DNA of 64,000 nt from CAWGET01 sp963821715 (GTDB lineage Bacteria; Bacteroidota; Ignavibacteria; Ignavibacteriales; Melioribacteraceae), in the NCBI GenBank assembly GCA_963821715.1, contig CAWGET010000004.1, positions 310,001 through 374,000 on the forward strand, given 5' to 3'. This document shows positions 25,140 through 33,952 of the stretch, piece by piece. The position numbers and the translations under genes were made by a program. Every line of letters begins with the position of its first letter. Positions within the stretch are counted from its first letter, which is position 1. A model generated the notes under the pieces. That model was not told the DNA's origin and searched no databases. It worked only from the letters and a program-made list of their open reading frames with translations.

Positions 25140-25970
25140 CTATCCTTTCAAATGATTTAGATAACTAAAAACCCGCGCAATGTAATTTTGAGTTTCCTTA
25201 AACGGCGGTACTCCATTATGCTTTTGAACATTTCCCGGACCGGCGTTGTAAGCCGCAAGCGCGAGTTTGGTATCTCCATTATATTTTCGAACCATTTTGG
25301 CTAAATATTTAGCTCCGCCGAAAATATTTTCTTTTGGATCAAACACATCCTTTACTCCCATATCTGAAGCAGTCGAATCCATTAACTGCATTAAACCCTT
25401 TGCTTTTGCGGATGATACGGCTTTTTCATTCGCAGCCGATTCAGTCAGGATGACAGATTTAATCAAATTTTTGTCAATATTAAATTTTTGAGCAGCAGCT
25501 TCTACTATCGGCTCGAACTGTTTTAGACGTTTTAATGATTGAGAACTAGGCCGCAATCCTTCTTTTATAATTGTTTCATCAATTTTTGTTTTATCTCTTT
25601 TTGCTTCGGGTTTTATCTCGTGAAGCCTTTCACCTATGCTCTTTACCGAAGGTTGAGTGCCGATATTTTCTCCGGTTAATTTTTTGTAGATCACATCGGC
25701 TACCCCGAGCGATTTGGAATCTGAAATATAGGATGAAATCTCACCTTCAAATATTGTATTGAACACATCCCCTCCATAACTCTCTTCGCCGAACAAACCG
25801 TTTGTGGATTTTGTCATACTTTTTATCATCATCGATGTAAGCAGACTTTCAAAGTCCTTCGACGCCTTCTGGAGTTTTGTTTTTTCCTCCGGAGAAAAGC
25901 GTTGCTGAATTTCAGGCGTTCTCTCAAAGTGTTTTACATTATTTGTAGTTTTAAGATTTATCTGTGCCAT
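25140..25970 (-). CDS. flgJ: FlgJ-type rod-assembly protein fused to a lytic transglycosylase
   Basis: 276 residues. Residues about 30-105 are a rod-binding domain (KASKDFESLLTSMMIKSM, YGGDVFNTIFEGEIS). After a linker, residues 155-270 form a GH23 soluble-lytic-transglycosylase-like domain: ILTESAANEKAVSSAKAKGL with the catalytic Glu, LMQLMDSTA, and AAYNAGPGNV. E. coli FlgJ instead carries a GH73 glucosaminidase. The protein probably opens peptidoglycan for rod growth. It starts two bases after flgI ends. Confidence 0.9.
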   Translation of the reverse strand: MAQINLKTTNNVKHFERTPEIQQRFSPEEKTKLQKASKDFESLLTSMMIKSMTKSTNGLFGEESYGGDVFNTIFEGEISSYISDSKSLGVADVIYKKLTGENIGTQPSVKSIGERLHEIKPEAKRDKTKIDETIIKEGLRPSSQSLKRLKQFEPIVEAAAQKFNIDKNLIKSVILTESAANEKAVSSAKAKGLMQLMDSTASDMGVKDVFDPKENIFGGAKYLAKMVRKYNGDTKLALAAYNAGPGNVQKHNGVPPFKETQNYIARVFSYLNHLKG

Positions 25971-25971
25971 T

Positions 25972-27063
25972 TTATATTATCACTAATTCCGCTGATAATG
26001 AACCTGCTTCTTTAAGTGCCTGGAAAATCGCTATTATATCGCGCGGCGAAACCTTCAATGAATTAAGGGCCGCAGCTACTTCCTGAACATTACTGGCGCC
26101 TTCGATTGATACCGTGCTCTTATTTTCCTGCTCAACTTTCGGAACCCGATTATTATAGACCACCGTTTCTCCATTGGAAAATGCCGACGGTTGAGAAATT
26201 ATCGGGAAAGCTTTGATGCTGATGTTTAAATTCCCATGCGAAATTGACGCTGGTAAAATTCTGACATTCGTTCCTGCAACCACTGTTCCGGTTTTTTCAT
26301 TCAGAACAACTTTGGCGGCAACATCCCGTTCAACTTCTATTTTTTCCAACTCTGACAAAAATGCCGTAAGGTTTTCCTGTTGTTCTGCGGGAACCGTCAC
26401 AGTAATTTCAGAAGCGTCCGACGCTTTGGCAACTCCGTCGCCGAATACATTAGAGATAGCCGAAGCAACATTATTTGCGGTTGTAAAATCCGGCTGCTGC
26501 AATACGATGCTAACTCCGTTCTGAGTATTCACTCCGCCGTTCATTTTATTTTCCATCAAACCGCCGCCGGGAATTCTTCCCGAAAGCGCGTGGTTCTTGG
26601 CAACTCTTCCGCCCGAGTTAGTATTTATATCATAACCGCCTATTGAAACCGGACCCTGACTCATTCCGTAAACATTTCCGTCTTTTCCGGATAGAGGTGT
26701 AAGCAAAAGTGTTCCTCCCATTAAACTGGTTGCGTCTCCCATAGAAGAGACAACGACATCAAAAGAAGAACCGGGTTTTAAAAGGTTGTTTACTCTTGCC
26801 GTAACCATAACTGCAGCAACGTTTCTCGTCCGCAGATTTGTTTCCGGAACCGTAATGCCGAATCTTTTCAGCATACTTGTTACTGACTGTACGGTGAAAG
26901 AGGATCTGTGACTATCGCCAGAACCCGCAAGACCGACTACCAATCCGTATCCGATTAACTGCTCGGAGTTTACGCCTTTGAAATATGCAATATCCTTAAT
27001 ACGCTGTGCGTTAAGGTTAACCGTAAGCAACACTATAAATATTATCAGTAAATATTTTTTCAT
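25972..27063 (-). CDS. flgI: Flagellar P-ring protein FlgI
   Basis: 363 residues with a signal peptide (MKKYLLIIFIVLLTVNLNAQ). Family signatures include RIKDIAYFKGVNSEQLIGYG, GSGDSHRSSFT, ASSMGDATSLMGGTLL-like and the AQGPVSIGG-equivalent SQGPVSIGG. It forms the periplasmic ring around the rod. I chose ATG 27063, at the signal peptide, over the TTG at 27087. Eleven bases separate it from flgH. Confidence 0.94.
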   Translation of the reverse strand: MKKYLLIIFIVLLTVNLNAQRIKDIAYFKGVNSEQLIGYGLVVGLAGSGDSHRSSFTVQSVTSMLKRFGITVPETNLRTRNVAAVMVTARVNNLLKPGSSFDVVVSSMGDATSLMGGTLLLTPLSGKDGNVYGMSQGPVSIGGYDINTNSGGRVAKNHALSGRIPGGGLMENKMNGGVNTQNGVSIVLQQPDFTTANNVASAISNVFGDGVAKASDASEITVTVPAEQQENLTAFLSELEKIEVERDVAAKVVLNEKTGTVVAGTNVRILPASISHGNLNISIKAFPIISQPSAFSNGETVVYNNRVPKVEQENKSTVSIEGASNVQEVAAALNSLKVSPRDIIAIFQALKEAGSLSAELVII

Positions 27064-27074
27064 TTCTGTTTTCC

Positions 27075-27650
27075 CTAAAAGAGCCAATGGAATATTTTAG
27101 TTAACCAGCCTGGATTTTGTGATCTGCTTATCAATCCACTGCCTTCAAAAACTATTTCGGCGTCAGAAATATTATAAGAATAAACCGTATTATCGCCAGC
27201 AATATCGAGGCTTCTTACAATCCCGCTGATAGAAACTTCTTGTTCTTCTCCGTTGATCACAATTCGTCTGTTACCGTGTATTCTCAAATTTCCGTTTGCG
27301 TATACTGAGTCGATTGTGGCGCTTATTCTGGTCTTAACCATTCCTGTGGTCCGCGTTGATCCGGAACCGCGGAAATCGTTCCCCGAAGAAATTCCGAAAT
27401 CAACTTCGGGAATTCCGTTGTCGCCAACTTGTCCGTTTGCGCTTAAACCCACATCGCTGCTTCTTCCCGCCGATTTTTCGGCCTGATTAGAAGCCTGTGA
27501 AGATTCAACCACTAAAATTGTAATTGCGTCGCCTACTCTGTTCGCTTTATAATCGGCGAATAACGAACGCTGAACGTTCGAGCTCATATCTTGAGCGGTC
27601 AATAAAACCGGTACTATCAGCAGAAAAAGTATAGCTCTTATTGTTTTCAT
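27075..27650 (-). CDS. flgH: Flagellar L-ring protein FlgH without a lipobox
   Basis: 191 residues with the FlgH core: SLFADYKANRVGDAITILVVE, then a glycine/serine-rich middle, MVKTRISATIDSVYANGNL and ISGIVRSLDIAGDNTVYS. FlgH forms the outer-membrane ring. Most FlgH proteins are lipoproteins, but here the signal peptide ends LLTAQDMSS with no cysteine, so it is predicted to be cleaved by signal peptidase I and not lipidated. It lies five bases after flgA. Confidence 0.93.
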   Translation of the reverse strand: MKTIRAILFLLIVPVLLTAQDMSSNVQRSLFADYKANRVGDAITILVVESSQASNQAEKSAGRSSDVGLSANGQVGDNGIPEVDFGISSGNDFRGSGSTRTTGMVKTRISATIDSVYANGNLRIHGNRRIVINGEEQEVSISGIVRSLDIAGDNTVYSYNISDAEIVFEGSGLISRSQNPGWLTKIFHWLF

Positions 27651-27655
27651 TTTTT

Positions 27656-28294
27656 TTACTCTAAAATTTTTACTGTTGATGAATCAATCACTTCTGCGGA
27701 GAACATTCTCTTATCATCCCGCACAACTCTTATTATGTCGCCGGGTTTCCCTTCTTCCCGCGCTTTAACTTTGAATTCAACTTTCACCGAGCCGAATTGC
27801 GCAAAGGCATTTACTACTTCAGCTTGACCGATTGCCGGACTCTCTTTTATCATCCACTTCTCAAGCAGAGTACCTTCCGCTATGCTTACCTTCGCTGTAA
27901 TATCGGAGTGTAAAAATTCAACAGGCGATCTGTAACTTGTTACATCCATTTCTGTAAAACTAAAATCCGCCGGACTTAGTTTTTCACCTTTCGCTATTCT
28001 TCTTTCGGCGATAAAAACTTTATTGAATAATTTCACCTTAGCCGTTAAATAGGATCTCGAAGAACTGCCGCCGTTATCAATCACCACCGGAATGTAAGCG
28101 TAATGATTTTTTACTTTAAATTTTCTCGAAGCATCGATTTTAAAATCCGAATTAACATTCCCCTGTTTCGAAACTATTTCATACTCAAATGAAGAATAAT
28201 GATTCAGTTCCCTATTAAGATATTCTTCGATGGTACTTTTATCCGTAGAGTTGATGTTAAAAAGAAATAATATCAGCGCAAAAAATTTAATCAT
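27656..28294 (-). CDS. flgA: P-ring assembly chaperone FlgA
   Basis: 212 residues with a short N-terminal hydrophobic signal, then an SAF-type domain: RRIAKGEKLSPADFSFTEMD (about 110-130) and, at the C-terminus, GKPGDIIRVVRDDKRMFSAEV. FlgA escorts FlgI in the periplasm, and it is encoded with flgH and flgI as usual. Two bases separate it from flgG. Confidence 0.9.
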   Translation of the reverse strand: MIKFFALILFLFNINSTDKSTIEEYLNRELNHYSSFEYEIVSKQGNVNSDFKIDASRKFKVKNHYAYIPVVIDNGGSSSRSYLTAKVKLFNKVFIAERRIAKGEKLSPADFSFTEMDVTSYRSPVEFLHSDITAKVSIAEGTLLEKWMIKESPAIGQAEVVNAFAQFGSVKVEFKVKAREEGKPGDIIRVVRDDKRMFSAEVIDSSTVKILE

Positions 28295-28296
28295 CG

Positions 28297-29094
28297 TTAT
28301 CTCTTAAGATTATTTGCAATGGTCAGCATCTCTTCCACCGTTTTTACAGTTTTGGAATTTATCTCATAAGCGCGTTGGGCTGTTATCATTGAGATCATTT
28401 CTTCAACAATATCCACATTGGATGATTCCAGATAACCCTGATTAAGTTCTCCAAAACCTTCCATTCCCGGCGTTCCAAGAATCGGAACTCCCGACGCTTC
28501 AGTTTCCGCATACATATTGTCTCCAAGCGCCTTTAATCCGGCTGGATTCACAAATTTTGCGAGTTCCATATTTCCAAGCTCAAACCTTTCGCCGTTATAT
28601 TCTGTAACACTTATAACTCCGTCGCGCGAAATTTCAACGCCCAGGATGTCGCTGTTCAAAGTAAAGCCGGGTTCTACCATATAGCCGCCGCTTGTTACCA
28701 GCGATCCGTCTGCTGAAATTTTTAAAGAGCCGTCTCGCGTATAGGCATAACTTCCGTCCGGTTTGCGTACTTGCAAAAATCCTTCTCCCCGTATTCCGAC
28801 GTCAAGCTTGTGACCGGTTGCTTGAAGATCGCCCTGGAGAAATAGTTTTTGTGTGGACGACGGTTTTACTCCGGTTCCTACTTGCAGAAACGAATCCGGA
28901 TTTTCCACAATACCGTTGAGTTCAGATTCCATCGGGTTCGATGCTACTTCCTGGTACATTAAATCTTCAAACTCCGCTCTACTCTTTTTGAAGCTTGTGG
29001 TATTTATGTTTGCAATGTTATTCGAAATCACTTCGATGTTAACCTGCTGTGCATACATTCCCGAAGCTGCTGTTTGTAATGCTCTTGTGGACAT
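28297..29094 (-). CDS. flgG: Flagellar distal rod protein FlgG
   Basis: 265 residues. N-terminal rod helix with MYAQQVNIEVISNNIANINT, the RAEFEDLMYQEV segment that distinguishes FlgG, a beta-rich middle beginning LFLQGDLQATGH, and the C-terminal ESSNVDIVEEMISMITAQRA helix. It builds the distal rod between rings and hook. A clear AGAGGAG ribosome site precedes the ATG. Confidence 0.95.
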   Translation of the reverse strand: MSTRALQTAASGMYAQQVNIEVISNNIANINTTSFKKSRAEFEDLMYQEVASNPMESELNGIVENPDSFLQVGTGVKPSSTQKLFLQGDLQATGHKLDVGIRGEGFLQVRKPDGSYAYTRDGSLKISADGSLVTSGGYMVEPGFTLNSDILGVEISRDGVISVTEYNGERFELGNMELAKFVNPAGLKALGDNMYAETEASGVPILGTPGMEGFGELNQGYLESSNVDIVEEMISMITAQRAYEINSKTVKTVEEMLTIANNLKR

Positions 29095-29110
29095 TTAAAA
29101 CTCCTCTTAT

Positions 29111-29818
29111 TTAAACTTTTCCTACTTCTTTCGCCTGGCCCATCATTGTGTCGAGCGATTGTATAATCTTTTGTGTTGTTTCATAATCCTTGTTTAGCTG
29201 GATCATCGCCTGCATTTCCTGCAGCGGGTTTGTGTTGGAATTTTCCAAGTATCCCTGCATTACTTCGTATGATCCTTCATCGGCGATACGATAATCAGTT
29301 TCCGGCAAATAAAAATTTTGCGCTTCGCCTCTTATCATATTGCTTTTATTTGTTACTTCCGCAATCATCAACTGTCCGACACTTTTTCCGCCTATCTGAA
29401 TCTCCCCATTTTTGGAAAAATTAACGTCACCGTTCTTATCAAAAACTTTTTCATAAAGATTTAAAGGGCCGTTTGAGCTTACCAATTTTTCGTCCCGACT
29501 GTTAACTACATATCCTTCATTATCAATTTTAAATTTTCCATCCTTAGAAAGCGCTAAACCTCTGTCGGTTTGAACAACAAAAAAAGCTTCGCCGTTTACC
29601 GAAAGGTCAAGTTTATTTCCGGTTTCTTCAAAAACACCTGATGAAAAATCAGACAACTGTTTAACGTTTTCATTGCCGTATTTACTAAGATATTCCGAAA
29701 ATGGAACTTCTCTTTTGTAACCCGTAGTATTTATGTTAGCTAAATTGTTGGCTACAATTTCCATGTTCTTCATTTTTGCTTGAAGATTTGAAGCGGCGTC
29801 GTATATTCCTTTTACCAT
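29111..29818 (-). CDS. flgF: Flagellar proximal rod protein FlgF
   Basis: 235 residues of the rod-protein family: MKNMEIVANNLANINTTGYK at the N-terminus, a shorter middle than FlgG, and the C-terminal LENSNTNPLQEMQAMIQLNK helix. It is shorter than FlgG and precedes it, as flgF usually does. I chose ATG 29818, which has AGAGG nearby and begins at the rod helix; the longer frame from 29905 overlaps the small upstream gene. Confidence 0.9.
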   Translation of the reverse strand: MVKGIYDAASNLQAKMKNMEIVANNLANINTTGYKREVPFSEYLSKYGNENVKQLSDFSSGVFEETGNKLDLSVNGEAFFVVQTDRGLALSKDGKFKIDNEGYVVNSRDEKLVSSNGPLNLYEKVFDKNGDVNFSKNGEIQIGGKSVGQLMIAEVTNKSNMIRGEAQNFYLPETDYRIADEGSYEVMQGYLENSNTNPLQEMQAMIQLNKDYETTQKIIQSLDTMMGQAKEVGKV

Positions 29819-29819
29819 T

Positions 29820-30008
29820 TTATCCTCTGGCGTTATCCAATTTGAAAAGAAACCCGAACAGCTTTGCTCCAACTGCGTAAATCCTTGCAGGTCGTTCCTT
29901 CTCATTAAACATTTTCAAATATTTACCGAACGATTTATTTTTCTCTGAAATCAATCCTTCTCTCTCGGCAAGTTTCATCGCAATATTTATCTCGTTTTCA
30001 GTCAACAT
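29820..30008 (-). CDS. Small unknown protein in the flagellar operon
   Basis: 62 residues from ATG 30008 (MLTENEINIAMKLAEREGL). It is helical and basic, with a hydrophobic stretch AVGAKLFGFLFKL near the end; I do not recognise it. It starts seven bases before the stop of the FliK-like gene and ends one base before flgF's ATG, so it is tightly packed in the operon and likely real. It does not match FlgM or the FlhB-like small protein that often follows FliK-like genes. Confidence 0.6.
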   Translation of the reverse strand: MLTENEINIAMKLAEREGLISEKNKSFGKYLKMFNEKERPARIYAVGAKLFGFLFKLDNARG

Positions 30009-30013
30009 TTCAT

Positions 30014-31177
30014 TCAAGCCGTATAGTCAAAATTTCTGAAAGATCTTTGAATTAATGAAGCGTCAGACGAGGTTTCTTTTTCGTAAAAGAGTCCGGAATC
30101 TATATTTAGATCTTTTTTTAAAATTCTGTTCAAAAGCTTAATCTCACCTTCCATAAATACCGGATTTTTTTCTATTTCAATCTTTCCCTTGAATTCGTTA
30201 TTCACAAAAAAGGAATTCAATTTTACTTCGCCTAAATTTTTCAGTTCAAATTCCGAAATTAATTTTGTCACTTCCGGCATATCGCCGTTAGCCATAAACA
30301 TGAAATAAACAAGGCTGTATGGATGATTATAATTTACTATCGTAAAATCGGGGTACAATCCTGCAGATGCGTAAACGGCTTTCTGCAAAATATATTTCAG
30401 CAATAATTTTCTAATTTTTTTCAATTCATTTATTTCGATGAACGGCAAATCGGCGCTTCCCGCAACCGCGTTCACAAATGATATCAATTCTATAAAACCT
30501 TTGCTTTTATCTTTCAGCGTGTTAATTTTTTCAGGTTTGTCCAGATCGTAAATCATTGTATGATTTATTTTTTGAAGAATCGGAGCAGGAATTTTTAATT
30601 CGATTAAAGTTTTAACCTGTTCAAAAATTTGATTGCATAATTCCTTGAACGAAACATCAAAAACTTTTTTGAAATCATCGTCAAATAACTGAGGATCGGT
30701 TTCGTTCCCGTTCCAGATCAGATGGATAAGAAGCGATAATTGAAGCTCATCTATTTCATTCTTATAATGTTCAACAATATCAATCAACTGCCGCATTTTC
30801 TTTTTTGATAAAACTTTTTTGCTTGCAATTACTTTTTCGAGAAGCGAATTTTTTGATCCGGATTTCTCGAGACCAAGCAATATGCTTAATGCTTTTAATT
30901 GAGCGGCATCGTTTGCTTCAAATTCAGTAAGCGTTAGTACCATCGGATTTACAGATGCAACTCGTGCGGTAAATTCTTCTCCCTTTTTCATTTGAACCGG
31001 GAGATTCGATTGGTATAATTTTCCGTTGATGAGAATTTTGTACTGTTTGCCGATTCTTTCCAGGGCTTCGACATTAACTAACATTCCTTTTTGCAAAGGA
31101 GCGGCTTCTTTCGTTGTACCGATTTGAGCTGTTCCGGTCATTTTGCCCGGAGTTATATTTGTTGTTTTTTCAATCAT
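30014..31177 (-). CDS. FliK-like protein
   Basis: 387 residues. The N-terminal 30-80 segment (GMLVNVEALERIGKQYKILI ... LPVQMKKGEEFTARV) resembles the small beta domain of the widespread FliK-like hook-length proteins, and the C-terminal part (LGEVKLNSFFVNNEFKGKIE) resembles the substrate-switch domain. Classic FliK is encoded separately at 50098-52075, so this would be a second, divergent family member. I infer a role in export switching or assembly. It overlaps the membrane-protein gene by four bases and the small gene at 29820. Confidence 0.6.
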   Translation of the reverse strand: MIEKTTNITPGKMTGTAQIGTTKEAAPLQKGMLVNVEALERIGKQYKILINGKLYQSNLPVQMKKGEEFTARVASVNPMVLTLTEFEANDAAQLKALSILLGLEKSGSKNSLLEKVIASKKVLSKKKMRQLIDIVEHYKNEIDELQLSLLIHLIWNGNETDPQLFDDDFKKVFDVSFKELCNQIFEQVKTLIELKIPAPILQKINHTMIYDLDKPEKINTLKDKSKGFIELISFVNAVAGSADLPFIEINELKKIRKLLLKYILQKAVYASAGLYPDFTIVNYNHPYSLVYFMFMANGDMPEVTKLISEFELKNLGEVKLNSFFVNNEFKGKIEIEKNPVFMEGEIKLLNRILKKDLNIDSGLFYEKETSSDASLIQRSFRNFDYTA

Positions 31178-31770
31178 CTATTTGAACCGGCCAAAATGTT
31201 TAATTTAGCGGCGAGATGAACTTCCCCTTTAGAGACGGACAATTTTTTGGCTTTTTTAGTTATTGATCTTCCCATATTTTTTACTTCCAGCCGCTGATTT
31301 TTAAGAGACTTCCTCAACTGCGCTAATTTTTCATCGTTGGAACCTTCTATCTTATCGTCCCGCAGTTTCATAATATTTTCTTTCAAATTTGCTTTTTCCG
31401 GTTTCGCCGAAATCTTTCTGCGCCTGTAAACAAGTACCATCGCAGCAAGCAGCGAAGCTTCAATTAAAACGAATATTCTTACGAGAGAAGAATCGATACC
31501 GGAAAGCATTGATTCGCGTGAGTAAGTTTTTACTTGGCTGCCGGATTCGTTAGCAACTTCGGTTTCTGTTTCGGCTGGCGATATTTTCAATTCGGATTCA
31601 TCGGCTTCCAATCTGTTCTCTTCTTTCGCTTCAGCCGTTCTTATTTCTTCAATTTGCTTATTAACCATTTCCCTTATGTCTATAGTGTTCGCTTCAATTT
31701 TCATTTCCGGCTGAGCGTATAAAATTTGTGCTGCAAAAAAAAGAATAATTATTAAAACTAATTTTTTCAT
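31174..31770 (-). CDS. Unknown secreted-then-anchored membrane protein
   Basis: 198 residues: a signal-like N-terminal helix (MKKLVLIIILFFAAQIL), an acidic periplasmic stretch, one membrane helix (IFVLIEASLLAAMVLV, about 98-114) and a basic cytoplasmic tail. The tail ends AKKLSVSKGEVHLAAKL, a short helix-turn-helix-like motif also seen at the C-terminus of DUF2802/DUF6115-type flagellar-locus proteins. Function unknown. It overlaps both neighbours by four bases, so it belongs to the motility operon. Confidence 0.65.
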   Translation of the reverse strand: MKKLVLIIILFFAAQILYAQPEMKIEANTIDIREMVNKQIEEIRTAEAKEENRLEADESELKISPAETETEVANESGSQVKTYSRESMLSGIDSSLVRIFVLIEASLLAAMVLVYRRRKISAKPEKANLKENIMKLRDDKIEGSNDEKLAQLRKSLKNQRLEVKNMGRSITKKAKKLSVSKGEVHLAAKLNILAGSNR

Positions 31771-33071
31771 TTTCTAACTTTTCTTTTTAAGGGGAATTCC
31801 AATGTAATTGTTGAACCCGACTGTTCGAATGAATCGATATTTATGCTTCCTTCGTGTTTGTGCATCAGGTTGTTGATAATTCTTAAATTCAAATCCGATA
31901 TTTTTTTTCGCTTTAAACTTTCGGCGTAAGATTCCAATGAAGTAGTTGTTACTATTTTCAATAATATTTTATCGTCTTTGTATCTCGTTTGGATTATTAC
32001 TCCGCCCGGATTTTTTGTTTTGTTTTTTATCAGTCCTATCAGGTTCGTCATCAACTGATAAACATAATTCGAATGACTCAGAATTGACGGAATATCATTT
32101 TCGAAATCCAGCACGCACTCAAGCTTAATCGAATCCAAAGTTGATTTGACAAGAGTGTAATATTCGTCAATAATATGGTTCAGGTTGCAAGGCGCTATTT
32201 TTACGTCTTTTTTGTTAATGCCGGCGAATTTTACAAGCCGGTTTACAACCGAGTTTATTCTGGAAACCTGAGTTTTAATATTTTTTAATTCCGGATTCTC
32301 TTCATCCTCAATCATATCCACATTGGTTAAAATATTTTGAAGCGGTGAGACAATATCCTCAACAATTCCTTCCGTTAATTCGCCGATGGCGGCAAGACGA
32401 AAATCATTAGATAGTTTTGCCTGATATACCTGCAGATCCTCAACTGTTGAATTAATTTTTTCTTTTAATATATTTTGTTCGATCTTAGATAAACTGAGAT
32501 CGAGGAGCAGTTTTATTATTTGTTTATCGTACCGACTGAAATTATTTTGAGTAACCGACGATAAGATGACAAATATCCCTTTTTTCTTTCCCTGGTCAGA
32601 TAACGGGAAAATTATATAGTTCAGCTTAGACCCTTCCGAATTATAACTGCTTAACTCGGGTATAAGGAGAGGATCAACTTTATCGAAAAGGTAAGTAAGT
32701 ATTCCTTCGCGGTAAAAATGGTTCATTACTTTTGAGATATTTTTAGATGAACTTTTTGAAACCGCTTCAAGATGAGTTCCTGTCTCATTAAAATTTAGAA
32801 AGGCGGAATCTTTAACAGGAAGAATTCTTTTTACAGCCGAGTTAAATTTTTCTATTATATCGTCAGTTTTGGTAACTTTTCCGAGTTCAGCAACATAATT
32901 GGAAAGTGACTGAAACATGTGTGCATACTTTTCAATTACATGCGATTCGGAATAATTTCTTTCCGCTGTTGGCACAGAAAGCGGTCCGCGTCTGAAACCG
33001 CGATTATTTTTTGTTTCGATCGAATTTAAAAATGATTCGTATTCGTAAGTATTCTCTTTGTGAACGCGCAA
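31767..33071 (-). CDS. Degenerate sensor-kinase-like protein (GAF plus DHp/HATPase remnants)
   Basis: 434 residues from a TTG start with AAAGG seven bases upstream. A GAF-like domain spans about 55-200, then a DHp-like pair of helices. The H box reads IGELTEGIVEDIVSPLQ: the phospho-accepting His of IAHEINNPL is Glu238. In the ATPase half the N box is NLIGLIKNKTK and the G1 and G2 glycine motifs are gone, though the end (LMHKHEGSINI, GSTITLEFPL) still shows kinase ancestry. It is probably a pseudokinase acting by binding, not catalysis. It is encoded between HDOD genes and a membrane protein gene. Confidence 0.8.
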   Translation of the reverse strand: MRVHKENTYEYESFLNSIETKNNRGFRRGPLSVPTAERNYSESHVIEKYAHMFQSLSNYVAELGKVTKTDDIIEKFNSAVKRILPVKDSAFLNFNETGTHLEAVSKSSSKNISKVMNHFYREGILTYLFDKVDPLLIPELSSYNSEGSKLNYIIFPLSDQGKKKGIFVILSSVTQNNFSRYDKQIIKLLLDLSLSKIEQNILKEKINSTVEDLQVYQAKLSNDFRLAAIGELTEGIVEDIVSPLQNILTNVDMIEDEENPELKNIKTQVSRINSVVNRLVKFAGINKKDVKIAPCNLNHIIDEYYTLVKSTLDSIKLECVLDFENDIPSILSHSNYVYQLMTNLIGLIKNKTKNPGGVIIQTRYKDDKILLKIVTTTSLESYAESLKRKKISDLNLRIINNLMHKHEGSINIDSFEQSGSTITLEFPLKRKVRK

Positions 33072-33073
33072 AA

Positions 33074-33943
33074 TTATACCTTTATGTTTATCTCTTCGTC
33101 CGTTAAAATATTTTTATACTGATTTATAAAATTGGTCATCTCTTCTTCGCCGGAAAATTTTAGTATATCCAGAACTTCCGGTTTCATTATTAAAAATTCA
33201 TCTATGTAAAAGCTACCGGCTTCCAATTTTTGTGTTGCAAAATCCGCCAGGCTTACAATAGATGTAAGGACTTTACTGTTTTCACAGTTTTGAGGATTAT
33301 GATGATATTTAATCGCGCTGCATAATGAATCCGGAAGATTCCATTTTTCGGTTAAGTAAGCTCCTACTTCCTGATGATCCATTCCGAGTTCCTCTTTTTC
33401 CGCAGTCAAATAATCAACTCCGGAAGTTGAAACATTTTCAATAATTCTTTCGAAGTGCGAATGGAAATATTTATGCATTACGGAAATTCCAAGATCGTGC
33501 AGGAGGCCAACTACAAAAGCTTCTCCCGAAAAATCAACATTCAAATCTTCTGCAAAGCGTTTTGCCAAGCTCGCCGTAACAAATGAATGAGTCCAGAATT
33601 CCTGCTGATCGAGATTTTTATCGGTTTTATTTTTGAAAGATTCGATCATCGACAGAGCGATAACAATATTTTTGATATCCTGGAATCCGATGATCAGAAT
33701 CGCAAAATCGATAGTGGAAACTTTCCTCGGCAATCCGTATAACGGAGAGTTTGCGATTGATAAAATTTTTGTAGAAAGCGCCTGATCTTTGCCGATCAAT
33801 TTGCTAAGCGCGTTTGTACTTGTCGCCGGATCATTCAATAGTTTAGAAACTTCCCACATTATGCTTGCAGCTGCGGGTAAGTTATAAATGTTCCCAAGTA
33901 CCATCTCGGTTTTATTTCTTTTTTCTTCCAACGTTTTTCCCAT
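33074..33943 (-). CDS. HDOD-domain protein, copy 2
   Basis: 289 residues almost filled by an HDOD domain: MWEVSKLLNDPATST, ILSIANSPLYGLPRKVSTID, VVGLLHDLGI and AIKYHHNP. HDOD domains resemble HD phosphohydrolases but usually lack activity and act as signalling scaffolds. It closely resembles the next gene (33953-34834), sharing NSPLYG-PR-VSTIDFA, so the pair arose by tandem duplication. HDOD proteins have been linked to motility control in several bacteria; the role here is unknown. Confidence 0.9.
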   Translation of the reverse strand: MGKTLEEKRNKTEMVLGNIYNLPAAASIMWEVSKLLNDPATSTNALSKLIGKDQALSTKILSIANSPLYGLPRKVSTIDFAILIIGFQDIKNIVIALSMIESFKNKTDKNLDQQEFWTHSFVTASLAKRFAEDLNVDFSGEAFVVGLLHDLGISVMHKYFHSHFERIIENVSTSGVDYLTAEKEELGMDHQEVGAYLTEKWNLPDSLCSAIKYHHNPQNCENSKVLTSIVSLADFATQKLEAGSFYIDEFLIMKPEVLDILKFSGEEEMTNFINQYKNILTDEEINIKV

Positions 33944-33952
33944 TATCTCTTC

